DNA of 64,000 nt from Billgrantia saliphila. GTDB taxonomy: Bacteria; Pseudomonadota; Gammaproteobacteria; Pseudomonadales; Halomonadaceae. The stretch is from the NCBI RefSeq assembly GCF_002930105.1, contig NZ_PJRN01000002.1:186001-250000 (forward strand), read 5' to 3'. Made by a program: the position numbers and the translations under genes. The notes under the pieces are model-generated. The model worked only from the letters and a program-made list of their open reading frames with translations. It searched no databases and had not been told where the DNA came from. This document shows, piece after piece, positions 28,660 to 37,780 of the stretch. How positions within the stretch are numbered: the first letter of the stretch is position 1; every line of letters begins with the position of its first letter.

Positions 28660-30075
28660 TCAGCGCGTCTCCACTTTCACCCCGAGCTTGCCCGGCAGGC
28701 CCAGCGGGTCGTCAGCATAAGTGGACAGTTTGCTCTGGGCCGGCAGGGTGAGGCGCAGGTCCAGCTCCTCGGCGCTGCCTTCCAGCAGGTCCACCAGCGC
28801 CACCAGCACCGCCTGCACCTCGGGACCGAACATCATGCCGAAGCCCTGGGCCTGGGTACGCGCCTGCTCGATGTACTGCGCCTCGGTGACGCCCTGCGTG
28901 GCGGCGCCCAGGGTGACAAGGCGGGGGAACAGCCCTTGATCGGACAGCATCAGATGCATGTCGCCGCCAAGTAGCGTCGCACGCTCCAGCCAGTCGGCAT
29001 CGGCAAAGACCTCGGCCGGGGTCACGCCCTCGGGTAGCAGCACCGGCAGGTTGGCGTCGAATGCCAGGCGCAGGGCATCTTGAATGTCGATGCGGCTGTC
29101 GCTGGTCAGCACGCTGTGCTCCCCCGTGTCCTGCCAACTGCCGAGCAGTGCAGCATCCATCCGCAGCTCCCCGGTGCCGCCGGTGAGCACGTTGCTGGCC
29201 ATGCGCAGCTGGGTACGCTCCTCGGCCGGGGCAAGTTCGATCATGCGCGCCAGGTCGAGCTCCAGCGACTCCAGCCGCAAGCCGCCCTTGCCGTCTTCGA
29301 AGGCGCCGTCGAGATCGAGCTGCGCCACACTGCCGGCGAACTCGCGTGAGTCCACGACGAGATTGCGCAGCAACAGCGTGTCGAGTCGCTCCTCACCTTC
29401 GACATCGATCCCGCGCAGGCCTTCGAAACGCATCGACTCCAGCGTGAAGGAGCCCGAGCCGAGCCCGTCGACATCCTCGGTCGAGCCGGCTACGCCGGTC
29501 ATCTCGAACACGCCGATAGCATCGTGGGTGAGATCCTTGCCGCGTACGCTGTCGATGGACATGCGTCCCTGACGCGTCTGCAGCGGCGTATCGATGAACA
29601 TCTCCTCGGCCAGCTCAGAGGCAAGCTCGATAGCGATGTCGTCGATGGCCAGGCTGCCCAGGCGCACGTCTTCGGGGGCCAGCCCCTCATGCAGCGGAAA
29701 GACCGCGCGCGATGGTTCGCCCAGCACGATGCGCTCGGCCGTCATCAGCGTCAGTTCGGTGAGGCTGTCCTCGATGCGCACCCCTTCCAGGGTCACTTCG
29801 TCGGGACTGTCGTAATCTCCGCTGACGATGTAGCGGTCGATATGCAGTCGCTCGCCCTCCTGCGCCTCGAACATCACGTCCTCGGCGGTAACGCGGGAGC
29901 GCAGCATGGCGCTGGAGACGTCGCCCAGCGTGAGGTTGCCGCCCGCCCCGAACGCCGCACGCAGATCGGCCTCGAGCCGCTCGGCGTCGGCGAGCACCGC
30001 GCCGGAGGCGCCCAGCAGCGCAGCGAGAGTCAGAGATCGGGCCAGGCGCGAAGCCCCGGTTTGCGTAGCCTTCAT
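28660..30075 (-). CDS. Uncharacterised exported protein, beta-rich
   Basis: 471 aa. A signal peptide (LARSLTLAALLGASGAVLADA) is followed by a long body made of repeating segments such as VRLGSLAIDDIAIEL, SFTLESMRFEGLRGI and GLRLESLELDLARMIEL, typical of elongated beta-strand proteins; no enzymatic motif and no further membrane helix. ATG 30075 has AAGGGG 6 nt upstream; three other in-frame ATGs lie just before it. It resembles DUF945-like or AsmA-like envelope proteins in style only; I do not recognise the family. Confidence 0.6.
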   Translation of the reverse strand: MKATQTGASRLARSLTLAALLGASGAVLADAERLEADLRAAFGAGGNLTLGDVSSAMLRSRVTAEDVMFEAQEGERLHIDRYIVSGDYDSPDEVTLEGVRIEDSLTELTLMTAERIVLGEPSRAVFPLHEGLAPEDVRLGSLAIDDIAIELASELAEEMFIDTPLQTRQGRMSIDSVRGKDLTHDAIGVFEMTGVAGSTEDVDGLGSGSFTLESMRFEGLRGIDVEGEERLDTLLLRNLVVDSREFAGSVAQLDLDGAFEDGKGGLRLESLELDLARMIELAPAEERTQLRMASNVLTGGTGELRMDAALLGSWQDTGEHSVLTSDSRIDIQDALRLAFDANLPVLLPEGVTPAEVFADADWLERATLLGGDMHLMLSDQGLFPRLVTLGAATQGVTEAQYIEQARTQAQGFGMMFGPEVQAVLVALVDLLEGSAEELDLRLTLPAQSKLSTYADDPLGLPGKLGVKVETR

Positions 30076-30214
30076 CGACATCCCCTTGTTCATATTCATG
30101 CGAAAGGAAGTGGCGATGATCGGCAGCGCCACGTTTACGGAGTGTAACCGGGAATGCCCCGCCGGCGCGTCTGCAGCGGTGGGGCATTGACCCCCAGTCG
30201 TTCAACGCTGTCCG

Positions 30215-32833
30215 TCACGCCTCGCCGAGCAGCCCCAGGCTCGCCGCCGGTGCCTGGCGTCGCAGGCCATGCGACAGCAGGTGGCCGATGACACCGACCA
30301 GCAATGCGCCGCCGACAGGCAGCGCGAACCACAGCCAGGGATGGGGACGTGGAGCCAGGTCGAGCCAGGCCAGGTAGATTCCGGCGGTGGCCAGCTCGGC
30401 CAGCAGCGCTCCCATCGCCCCGCTGGCCAGACCGAGAATGGCGAACTCGGCGCCCTGCACCCGCGAGATCAGCCGACCGCCGGCACCGAAGACCCGCATC
30501 AGGCCGCTTTCGTGGGCACGCGCCGGCCGGCTCGCGGTCAGCGCCGCATAGAGCACGCTGATGCCGGCCAACAGCACGAAGCCCAGCACCAGCTCCACCG
30601 CCCGGGTGACTTGTGTGATGACCTCGCGCACCTGGGCCAGAATAGCGTCGACATTGAGCAGCGACACCCCGGGGAACGCCTGCACCAGGCGCCTCATGGT
30701 ATCCCCTTCGCCGCTGTTCAGGTGGAAGGCGGTGATATAGCTGTGTCCGAAGCGTTCCAGCACGCCGGGAGGGAAGATGACGAAGAAGTTGGGACGGAAA
30801 CTGTCCCAGTCCAGATCGCGCAGGCTGGCCACCTCACCGACGACCTCATCGCCGCCGATGGTGAAGGTCACCCGGTCGCCTAGTGCCAGTCCCAGCCGCT
30901 CGGCCAGGCCGCGTTCCACCGAAATGGGCACTGCCGTCGCGCCCGGCTCGGCGTCCACCGCCCCGAGCCACCCGCTGGGAGGCTCATCCGGCGTGAGTTC
31001 GTCGAACCACTGTCCCGCGACGATCCGATTGCCCTCGGGCAGCTCGGCCTGCCAGGTCAGGTTGAGCTCGCGGCGCAGCGAATTGTCGCCCCGCGCATCC
31101 GCCGGCACGACGTCACGTGGCGGACGCTCATTGATCGCGGTGAGCCGGCCCCGCACCATGGGATAGAGCGCCGTACGATCGTCGGCAGCGTTCTCCAGAA
31201 CATCGACGAAGCCGTCGCGCTCGCCGGGCTGGATATTGATGGCGAAATAGTTGGGCGTGTCCTCGGGCAACTGCGCCTGCCAAGTGGAGAGCAGGTCGCC
31301 GCGCACCAGGGCGATCATCGCCATGGCGAAGAAGGTCACAGCGAAGGCCAGCAGCTGCCCCAGGCTGGCATTGCGTCGCCGGGCCAGCTGCCGTCCGCCG
31401 AGTCGCACGGCCTGGTACCATTCGGCACCGTTACCTGCTCCCTGCAGCGGGAGACGCGTCGTCATGCGCAGCACCAGGCTGAGCAGAAGCGTGCCCAAGC
31501 CCCACAGCACCACCAGCATGATCAGGCCGCCGACCAGCAGCGACGCGGCCAGGGCGAAATCGCCGGAGTAGAGCCACAGCAGGCCGCCGAACACCAGACT
31601 GGCCACCAGCACCACCAGCCAGGCCGAGGCTGGCAGCGGGTCAAGCTCCCGACGCAGCACCTTGAGCGCGCTGACGCGTCTCAGGCGCAGTAGCGTCGGG
31701 CCGGCGAAGCCCACCAGCACCGCCAACGCGGTAAGCACCCCGAGCGCAAGGGGCAGCCAACCCGGCGGCGGCAGCGTGAGCGGCAGGAAGGCGGTCAACA
31801 GCGCCAGCAGCACGGCCTGCCCGGCCAGGCCCAGCAGCGCACCCAGCGCCGAGGCCGCCAGTGCCAGCCATAGCAGCTGCAGGGCAAAGAGCCGCGCCAG
31901 CTCGCGCTGGGTGGCACCGAAGCAGCGCAGCAGCGCCGCGGTGTCCAGATGGCGCTCGACGTAGCGCCGCGTCGCCATGGCCACCGCCACCCCGGCCAGC
32001 AGCACCGCTGCGAGCCCCGCCAGGCTGAGGTACTTCTCGGCACGCTCCAGGGCGCTGCCGAGGCCCGGTCGGTCACGGCGCACATCGCGCACTTCCACTC
32101 CGTCTCGGCGCAGGCGATCGAGCCGCGACTCCACGCGTTCCACCGCCTGGGGCGGTCCCGCAGCGAGAATCTCGTACTCCACCCGCGATCCCTCCTGCAC
32201 CAGGTTAGTGGCACCGAGGTCGTCGACGTGCATCATCAGACGCGGGTTGAAGCTGCCGAAGCCGGCCGATTGGTCAGGCTCCCGCTCGATCAGACCACCC
32301 AGCGTCAGTTCGGCCTCGCCGACGCGAATGCGATCGCCGGGCTCGGCCTCGAGCAGCAGCGCCAGCCGCGGCGACACCCACACCTCCCCTGCCGCGGGTC
32401 CTTGCGCCGTCGTCTCGACGCCGTCACCGAAGTCGACGTGCAACACGCCGTAGTGCGGGTAGACGTTATCGACCGCCTTGAGGCTGGCCGGCTGAAAAGC
32501 CTCCCCATGGCTGACCATGGTCACCATGTCGATCTGATCGCTGAGGGTCAGCCCGGCCTCCTCCAGTGCGAGACGCAGTTCGCCATCGAACGGGCGTCCC
32601 TGCTCGAGCACCAGATCGCCGCCCATCAACTGGCCGGCCTGACGCGTCAGGCCGCGATCCAGCCGATCGAGAAAGAAGCCGATCATGGTCGAAGCTGCCA
32701 CCGCCAGGGCCAGCGCCACGAACAGCGCGCGCACATCGCTGGCGCGAAGGTCCCGCAGCAGGCCGCGTGCCGAAAGCCGCAGCAGGCTGGCCGCCGTCGC
32801 CGCTTGCATCGGCGCGGCCGAGCTCCGACTCAT
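30215..32833 (-). CDS. ybbP: ABC transporter permease, FtsX/MacB-like (YbbP)
   Basis: 872-aa inner-membrane protein with two FtsX domains. One membrane helix is near the N-terminus (VRALFVALALAVAASTMIGFFL), clusters lie around 260-460 and at the C-terminus, and a large periplasmic domain sits between. Its start overlaps the ybbA stop by 4 bp. With YbbA it forms a mechanotransmission-type ABC complex rather than a classical importer. Conserved with the divergent tesA gene, as in E. coli. Confidence 0.92.
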   Translation of the reverse strand: MSRSSAAPMQAATAASLLRLSARGLLRDLRASDVRALFVALALAVAASTMIGFFLDRLDRGLTRQAGQLMGGDLVLEQGRPFDGELRLALEEAGLTLSDQIDMVTMVSHGEAFQPASLKAVDNVYPHYGVLHVDFGDGVETTAQGPAAGEVWVSPRLALLLEAEPGDRIRVGEAELTLGGLIEREPDQSAGFGSFNPRLMMHVDDLGATNLVQEGSRVEYEILAAGPPQAVERVESRLDRLRRDGVEVRDVRRDRPGLGSALERAEKYLSLAGLAAVLLAGVAVAMATRRYVERHLDTAALLRCFGATQRELARLFALQLLWLALAASALGALLGLAGQAVLLALLTAFLPLTLPPPGWLPLALGVLTALAVLVGFAGPTLLRLRRVSALKVLRRELDPLPASAWLVVLVASLVFGGLLWLYSGDFALAASLLVGGLIMLVVLWGLGTLLLSLVLRMTTRLPLQGAGNGAEWYQAVRLGGRQLARRRNASLGQLLAFAVTFFAMAMIALVRGDLLSTWQAQLPEDTPNYFAINIQPGERDGFVDVLENAADDRTALYPMVRGRLTAINERPPRDVVPADARGDNSLRRELNLTWQAELPEGNRIVAGQWFDELTPDEPPSGWLGAVDAEPGATAVPISVERGLAERLGLALGDRVTFTIGGDEVVGEVASLRDLDWDSFRPNFFVIFPPGVLERFGHSYITAFHLNSGEGDTMRRLVQAFPGVSLLNVDAILAQVREVITQVTRAVELVLGFVLLAGISVLYAALTASRPARAHESGLMRVFGAGGRLISRVQGAEFAILGLASGAMGALLAELATAGIYLAWLDLAPRPHPWLWFALPVGGALLVGVIGHLLSHGLRRQAPAASLGLLGEA

Positions 32834-33582
32834 GCCTCCACCTCGTCGCGCGCCAGCTCGACGAGGTGCCCCTCCTCGAGCCGCAGGCAGCGGTCGCAGC
32901 GCCTTGCCAGGGCATGATCGTGGGTCACCAGCACCAGCGTGGTACCGGCCTCGCGATTGAGCTGGAATAGCAGCTCGATGATGCGCGCACCGGTGGTCGG
33001 GTCCAAGTTGCCGGTGGGCTCGTCGGCGAAGACCAGCTCGGCGCCGGTGACGAAGGCGCGTGCCAGCGCCACGCGCTGCTGCTCACCCCCGGAAAGCTGC
33101 TTGGGCAAATGCTCGAGTCGCTCACCGAGGCCCACTCGCGTCAGCCAGTCGCGGGCGCGCTCGGAGGCATCCGGCCGCGGCGACAGCTCCAACGGCAACA
33201 GCACGTTCTCCAGCGCCGTCAGGGTCGGCAACAGCTGGAAGTTCTGGAACACGAAGCCCACCCGACCTGCCCGCAGCCGTGCACGTCCGTCCTCGTCCAG
33301 CTCGGCGAGCGACTCACCGAACAGCTCCAGCTCGCCATCGCTCGGTGCATCCAGCCCGGCGAGCAGTCCGAGCAGGGTGGACTTCCCCGCCCCGCTCTGG
33401 CCAAGGATCGCCACGCTTTCGCCGGGGAACACTTGCAACCCCAGGTCACTCAGAATGGTGAGCCGGCGCTCGCCGCTCGCCACCTGCTTGTTCAGGTGGC
33501 GGGCGTGTAGAATCGGGCTGACCGCGTGTCCCGCAACGGGAGCACGCTTGACATCCGCGTCTTGGATCGAGGAGTCGGACAT
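32830..33582 (-). CDS. ybbA: ABC transporter ATP-binding protein (YbbA)
   Basis: 250 aa, MacB/LolD-type ATPase. Walker A GQSGAGKST at 61-69, signature LSGGEQQRVALARA, Walker B LVFADEPTGNLD and the H-loop VTHDH are intact. ATG 33582 is the best start; in-frame Mets further upstream lie inside tesA. The N-terminus is about 20 residues longer than usual. Its start codon overlaps that of the divergent tesA gene by 2 bp. Confidence 0.95.
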   Translation of the reverse strand: MSDSSIQDADVKRAPVAGHAVSPILHARHLNKQVASGERRLTILSDLGLQVFPGESVAILGQSGAGKSTLLGLLAGLDAPSDGELELFGESLAELDEDGRARLRAGRVGFVFQNFQLLPTLTALENVLLPLELSPRPDASERARDWLTRVGLGERLEHLPKQLSGGEQQRVALARAFVTGAELVFADEPTGNLDPTTGARIIELLFQLNREAGTTLVLVTHDHALARRCDRCLRLEEGHLVELARDEVEA

Positions 33583-34255
33583 GGTGAGAGGCTTCCCCTT
33601 GGATTGGATACGAAAAAGCATCGGCCTGGCGCTGTGCGCCCTACTGATGACGCTGCCACCGCTGGGCCATGCCGATGAGCGACCGGTATTGCTGATTGTG
33701 GGCGATAGCCTGAGCACCGCTTACGGCATCGAGCGTGAAGCAGGCTGGGTCAGTCTGCTTGAGGCCCGACTGGGCGAAGAGGTGCGCGTCGTCAACGCCA
33801 GTATCAGCGGCGAGACGAGCAGCGGCGGTGCGAGCCGACTCCCCGAGCTTCTCGGACAGCACGACCCCGACATCGTTCTGCTCGAACTGGGCGGCAACGA
33901 CGGTTTGCGTGGCCTGCCGCCGTCCCAGCTCGAGGCCAACCTGGCCGGCATGATCGAAGCCAGTCTCGAGGCGGACGCCCAGGTGTTGCTGCTTGGCATC
34001 GATATTCCCCCCAACTATGGCCAGGCTTACCGCAACGCCTTCACCGGTGTGTTTCCCCGCCTGGCCGCTACCTACGAAGTACCGCTGGTGCCCTTTCTGC
34101 TCGAGAACGTGGCGCTCGAACCCGGCATGATGCAGGAGGACGGTATCCACCCCACCGCGGATGCCCAGCCGACCATCCTCGACAACGTCTGGCCCGAACT
34201 CGCCCCGCTGCTGAAACGATACGGTGAGCCGACGGCCGCCATTGGTCAGGACTGA
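33581..34255 (+). CDS. tesA: Multifunctional acyl-CoA thioesterase I / lysophospholipase / arylesterase
   Basis: Periplasmic SGNH hydrolase, 224 aa. Signal peptide about 1-31. Catalytic S43 in GDSLS, oxyanion residues G79 region and N106 (GGND), and D187/H190 in DGIHP. ATG 33581 has GAGGAG 6 nt before it; an in-frame TTG at 33599 is a weaker option. tesA divergent from ybbA-ybbP is a conserved arrangement. Confidence 0.96.
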   Translation: MVRGFPLDWIRKSIGLALCALLMTLPPLGHADERPVLLIVGDSLSTAYGIEREAGWVSLLEARLGEEVRVVNASISGETSSGGASRLPELLGQHDPDIVLLELGGNDGLRGLPPSQLEANLAGMIEASLEADAQVLLLGIDIPPNYGQAYRNAFTGVFPRLAATYEVPLVPFLLENVALEPGMMQEDGIHPTADAQPTILDNVWPELAPLLKRYGEPTAAIGQD

Positions 34256-35160
34256 GCCGGCACCGGACTCTGCCACTGCTGTAGTCCCAACCCGCCGAGG
34301 ATCAGCACCAGCCCCACCAGGGTTGACGCCAGGATCGGCTCGCCGACCACCAGATGCAGCAACAGCAGCGATATCGGCGGCGAGAGAAAGATCAGGTTCG
34401 AGACCCGCGCCGTGCGCGACACCCGGTGCACGGCCAGTTGCCACAGCACGAAGGCGATGCCCATTTCGAACAGCCCGACATAGATGCCGGCCGTCACTCC
34501 GGCCCAGCCGGGCCAAGCAAATCCGGGCCCGAGTAGCATCAACAGGGTCAGCACCGGCAGGCCGACGCTGAAGTTCTGCCACTGGGCAACCAGCGGCGGG
34601 CGGCGGTCACGCACATTGAGCAACCAGTAGAGCGCCCACAGCAGGGTCGAGGCCAGCGCCAGCCCCACGCCGAGCGGATCGGCGAAGGCGACGTCGAACA
34701 CCGCGCCCCGAGTGGCAATGACCCAGACCCCCGAGTAGGCAACCAGCCCGGCCAGGATATCGACGCGGGTCAGGCGCTGGCCGAGGATGGGCACTGCCAG
34801 GAACGCCATGGTCAATGCCCAGGTGTAGTTGAGCGCCATCGCCTCCTGCCCCGGCAGGCGGTCGTAGGCGCCGAACAGCACCAGGTAATAGGCCACCGGG
34901 TTCATCAGCCCCGCCCAGGCGGCCGTGCGCCAGCCGCGACGCAGCGCCTCGCGCAGCAGCCCCTGGCGCAGCATCAGCCCGCCGATCAGCAGCCACGACA
35001 CAAGCGAAGCCAGCCACATCAGCTCCAGCGGCGTCATGTGTCCGAGCGCCACCTTGAACGCGGTGGCCACGGTGGACCACAGCGCCACCGCACCGAGGCC
35101 GAAGAGCATCGCCTGGCGGTCCCGGGAAGGGACGTCCATGTCCATCGCCTCGCTTTTCAT
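34246..35160 (-). CDS. EamA/DMT-superfamily transporter
   Basis: 304-aa inner-membrane protein with about ten helices in two EamA repeats (first starts AMLFGLGAVALWSTVATAFKVAL, second after WVIATRGAVFD). Typical exporters of amino acids or metabolites; substrate unknown. ATG 35160 overlaps the SelT-like stop by 4 bp, so the two are coupled. Its 3' end overlaps the tesA 3' end by 10 bp on opposite strands. Confidence 0.88.
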   Translation of the reverse strand: MKSEAMDMDVPSRDRQAMLFGLGAVALWSTVATAFKVALGHMTPLELMWLASLVSWLLIGGLMLRQGLLREALRRGWRTAAWAGLMNPVAYYLVLFGAYDRLPGQEAMALNYTWALTMAFLAVPILGQRLTRVDILAGLVAYSGVWVIATRGAVFDVAFADPLGVGLALASTLLWALYWLLNVRDRRPPLVAQWQNFSVGLPVLTLLMLLGPGFAWPGWAGVTAGIYVGLFEMGIAFVLWQLAVHRVSRTARVSNLIFLSPPISLLLLHLVVGEPILASTLVGLVLILGGLGLQQWQSPVPAQS

Positions 35161-35426
35161 CGATCGATATGGCCCAGGTCGCGTTCGGGATCGAGCCGGT
35201 CGCGGACCCGCTGCTTGAGCTGTTTCACGTCGGGAAAGCCGCCGTCGCGCTTGCGTTCCCACAACGATTCGTCGTCGTAGAAGATTTCGAAGTAGCCGCC
35301 GTGGGAGGGCACCAGGGCCACCTCCTCCAGCGTCTCGCCGAAGGTGGAGAGCAGCTCCTGAGCGTACCAGGCGCTACGCAGCAACCAGTTGCACTGGGTG
35401 CAGTAGTGGATGCGGATACGTGACAT
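35157..35426 (-). CDS. SelT/SelW/SelH-like (Rdx) thioredoxin-fold protein
   Basis: 89 aa. It begins MSRIRIHYCTQCNWLLRSAW with a CxxC redox pair (C9, C12) after the first strand, followed by GGYFEIFYDDESLWERKRDGGFPD, which is the Rdx family signature. All-cysteine form (no UGA). Probably a cytosolic redox protein of unknown target. Translationally coupled to the EamA transporter. Confidence 0.88.
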   Translation of the reverse strand: MSRIRIHYCTQCNWLLRSAWYAQELLSTFGETLEEVALVPSHGGYFEIFYDDESLWERKRDGGFPDVKQLKQRVRDRLDPERDLGHIDR

Positions 35427-35481
35427 GGCGTTCACCTGTCGCAAGAATGGAGCCGTTGATCATAGCAGCCGAGGAGCCCGG

Positions 35482-36798
35482 ATGGCCGAACGTGACATCA
35501 GCCAATCCCGTCTGTACGAATGGCTGACCGGCGACGAGGACAGCCGGATGTGCCTCGACATTCCCGACGAGGCGTGTGTCGAGCAGCCGCGCAACTTCTT
35601 CCTTCACCTGTTCGCCGCGCTGGGCAACAAGCTCGCCGACGAACTGGCCAGCGCCCGTCTGGTGCTGCCCTGGCTGCTTGGGGTGATCGGCGCCCCGCTG
35701 TGGATGGTCGGCCTGCTGGTGCCGATCCGCGAGGCCGGCGCTCTGCTGCCGCAACTGTTCGTGGCCGGCTTCATCCGGCTCAGACCCGAGCGCAAGTGGG
35801 CATGGGTACTGGGCGGTACCTTGCAGGCCCTGGCGGCGGCAATCCTTGCCCTGCTCGCGCTGTTCGGCCATGGCAGCCTCGGCGGTGCCCTGGTGTTGGC
35901 CGTACTGGTGGCGCTGTCGCTGGCCCGCGGGCTCTCCTCGATCGCCACCAAGGACGTATTGGGCAAGACCATCGCCAAGCGTCGCCGCGGCAACCTGATG
36001 GGCTGGAGCGGCAGCGTGGCCGGCGCCGTCACCTTGGCCGCCGGCAGTGTCCTGATGCTTTTCGACGACCGCCCCGGCGAGTTGGCCCTGGCGATACTGC
36101 TCGGTGTCGCCGCCCTGGGATGGGCGCTCAATGCAGTGTGTGCGGCACGCATCCACGAGACGCCGGGGGCAGTGGAGGGTGGCGAGAACGCCTGGCACAG
36201 CATCAAGTTGGGCCTACGCCTGCTGCGCGAGGATCGTGCCTTCCTGCTTTTCAACCTGACCCGCTCGCTGCTGCTGGCCAGCGCCCTGGCGCTGCCTTAC
36301 GTGGCCCTGCTCGGTCAGCGTCAGAGCGGCACCGAGCTGGGCGGCCTGGGAGTCCTGATCGTAGTGTCCGGCGTCGCGGGCATGGTGGCGAACCCGATCT
36401 GGGGCAAGCGTGCCGACACCTCCAGCCGCATCGTACTGCGCAATGCGGGGCTGGGCACGGCGGGCTGCTGCCTGCTCGGCGCCGCCATCGCCTGGCTGCC
36501 CGGCGACTGGACGGACCGGGTATGGCCCTTCGCCGCGGTCTACGCTCTGCTCACGATCGTGCACGCCGGCGTGCGCCTCGGCCGCAAGACGTATCTGGTC
36601 GACATGGCGGGGCAGGATCGACGCGCGCTCTACGTCGCGCTCTCCAACACCCTGACCGGTGTCATGATGCTGCTTGTGGGCGGCGCTACGGGGCTGCTGG
36701 CGCAGTGGCTGGGTACCGACTGGCTGCTGGTGGCGCTGGCCGGCATGGGGCTGGCGGCCTCCGCTATCGCCGGCGGGCTCCCCGACGTGGAGCGGTGA
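35482..36798 (+). CDS. MFS transporter
   Basis: 438-aa major facilitator superfamily permease with about 12 helices after a 45-residue hydrophilic N-terminus containing MCLDIPDEACVEQPRNFFLHL. ATG 35482 has GAGGAG upstream; the ORF from 35410 would overlap the SelT-like gene start. No substrate motif I can name. Divergent from the SelT/EamA pair. Confidence 0.88.
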   Translation: MAERDISQSRLYEWLTGDEDSRMCLDIPDEACVEQPRNFFLHLFAALGNKLADELASARLVLPWLLGVIGAPLWMVGLLVPIREAGALLPQLFVAGFIRLRPERKWAWVLGGTLQALAAAILALLALFGHGSLGGALVLAVLVALSLARGLSSIATKDVLGKTIAKRRRGNLMGWSGSVAGAVTLAAGSVLMLFDDRPGELALAILLGVAALGWALNAVCAARIHETPGAVEGGENAWHSIKLGLRLLREDRAFLLFNLTRSLLLASALALPYVALLGQRQSGTELGGLGVLIVVSGVAGMVANPIWGKRADTSSRIVLRNAGLGTAGCCLLGAAIAWLPGDWTDRVWPFAAVYALLTIVHAGVRLGRKTYLVDMAGQDRRALYVALSNTLTGVMMLLVGGATGLLAQWLGTDWLLVALAGMGLAASAIAGGLPDVER

Positions 36799-36903
36799 CG
36801 CCGGCCGACACGGCCTTTTCACCCTGGCACCGGCTGGCCAAGATATCGCATAGTGACGTTTACGCACGCCAAGCCGTCAGGATCCGAGACAGGAATGCCT
36901 TGA

Positions 36904-37338
36904 ATGAAACGCACGCCACTGATCAGCCCCGAACTGCTGGAGCGCATCGTCGACGCCTCGGAGGACGGCATTGTCATCGCCGAGCAAGAGGGCGACGACA
37001 ACATCCTCATCTACGTCAACAAGGGCTTCGAGCGTCTCACCGGCTACAGCACCGACGAGATCCTCTACCGGGACTGCCGCTTCCTGCAGGGTGACGATCG
37101 CGACCAGCCGGCGCTGGAGAAGATTCGCAAGGCGCTGGCCCAGGGACAGCCGTGTCGCGGAGTTCTGCGCAACTACCGCAAGGACGGCACCCTATTCTGG
37201 AACGAGCTGTCGATCACTCCGGTATTTGACGATGCCGACGAGCTGACCTACTTCATTGGCGTGCAAAAAGACGTCACCGAACGCGTCGAGGCTCAACAGG
37301 AGCTCGAGAGACTCAAGGCCGAGCACGGTCCTTCTTGA
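36904..37338 (+). CDS. Short LOV-domain blue-light photoreceptor
   Basis: 144 aa: a single PAS/LOV domain plus a short C-terminal coiled coil (VTERVEAQQELERLKAEH) and no output domain. The adduct cysteine is C58 in YRDCRFLQGDDRDQ, flavin-contacting Asn are N90 and N100 (RNYRKDGTLFWN) and the signal Gln is Q121 (GVQKDV). The sequence is very close in pattern to the Pseudomonas putida short LOV proteins (SB1/SB2). It should bind FMN and form a light-driven cysteinyl adduct, signalling through dimer change or a partner. The G of the usual GxNCRFLQ is Y. Confidence 0.92.
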   Translation: MKRTPLISPELLERIVDASEDGIVIAEQEGDDNILIYVNKGFERLTGYSTDEILYRDCRFLQGDDRDQPALEKIRKALAQGQPCRGVLRNYRKDGTLFWNELSITPVFDDADELTYFIGVQKDVTERVEAQQELERLKAEHGPS

Positions 37339-37364
37339 CGGTGGCCCCTGCTGCTGGCACTCAT

Positions 37365-37387
37365 CGACATTCCGTGTCGGTTTTTTT
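37365..37387 (+). terminator. Probable terminator after the LOV gene
   Basis: Short stem CGACA / TGTCG with a 5-nt loop, followed by G and seven T (37381-37387). The stem is only 5 bp. Confidence 0.5.
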
Positions 37388-37399
37388 ACTCAACGAGAC

Positions 37400-37454
37400 T
37401 TGCTCTCGGCCTCTTCTAGATATATATAGCCGTCAGGTACCAGCCACTGGTACC
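37400..37454 (+). promoter_or_regulatory. Candidate promoter with a palindrome at the start site
   Basis: -35 TTGCTC (37400-37405), 17-bp spacer, -10 TATATA (37423-37428) in an AT-rich patch. Immediately downstream is a perfect 8-bp inverted repeat GGTACCAG-cca-CTGGTACC (37436-37454) positioned at about +1 to +20, where a repressor could bind. It would drive the small gene at 37549. Confidence 0.5.
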
Positions 37455-37548
37455 GATGGCGCTTCAGGTCCGTCGCTTCGGACACGAAGCGAACTCGCGA
37501 TACGTCGATCGCCAGAGCGGTCGGCACCGGGCCATGGGAGGATGTCGC

Positions 37549-37767
37549 ATGAGCCATGAACCCCTTGTCAACGACTCTCACGATGACGAACAGGATTTCC
37601 TGGAAGCCGTGAACGATGACGAATACGTCCGTCCGCGCGCCTCTAGCCGCGCCGACACCCTACGCGCCCGACGACGCGTCGAGGCCCTGCTCGAAGAGCG
37701 GCGCCTGCAGCGTGCCATCGAAGACGACTGGATGCTGCCCGACGAGGAAGAGGAGGAAGAGGAGTAG
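37549..37767 (+). CDS. Small acidic protein, PA3496-like putative envelope integrity protein
   Basis: 72 aa. It begins MSHEPLVNDSHDDEQ and has a basic helix (RADTLRARRRVEALLEERRLQRAIEDDW) and a terminal run of eight Glu after LPDEE. No signal peptide or membrane helix. The Arg-helix plus DDW ending resembles the PA3496 family of unknown function. ATG 37549 has GGGAGG 7 nt upstream. Confidence 0.65.
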   Translation: MSHEPLVNDSHDDEQDFLEAVNDDEYVRPRASSRADTLRARRRVEALLEERRLQRAIEDDWMLPDEEEEEEE

Positions 37768-37780
37768 CATCACCTCACCG

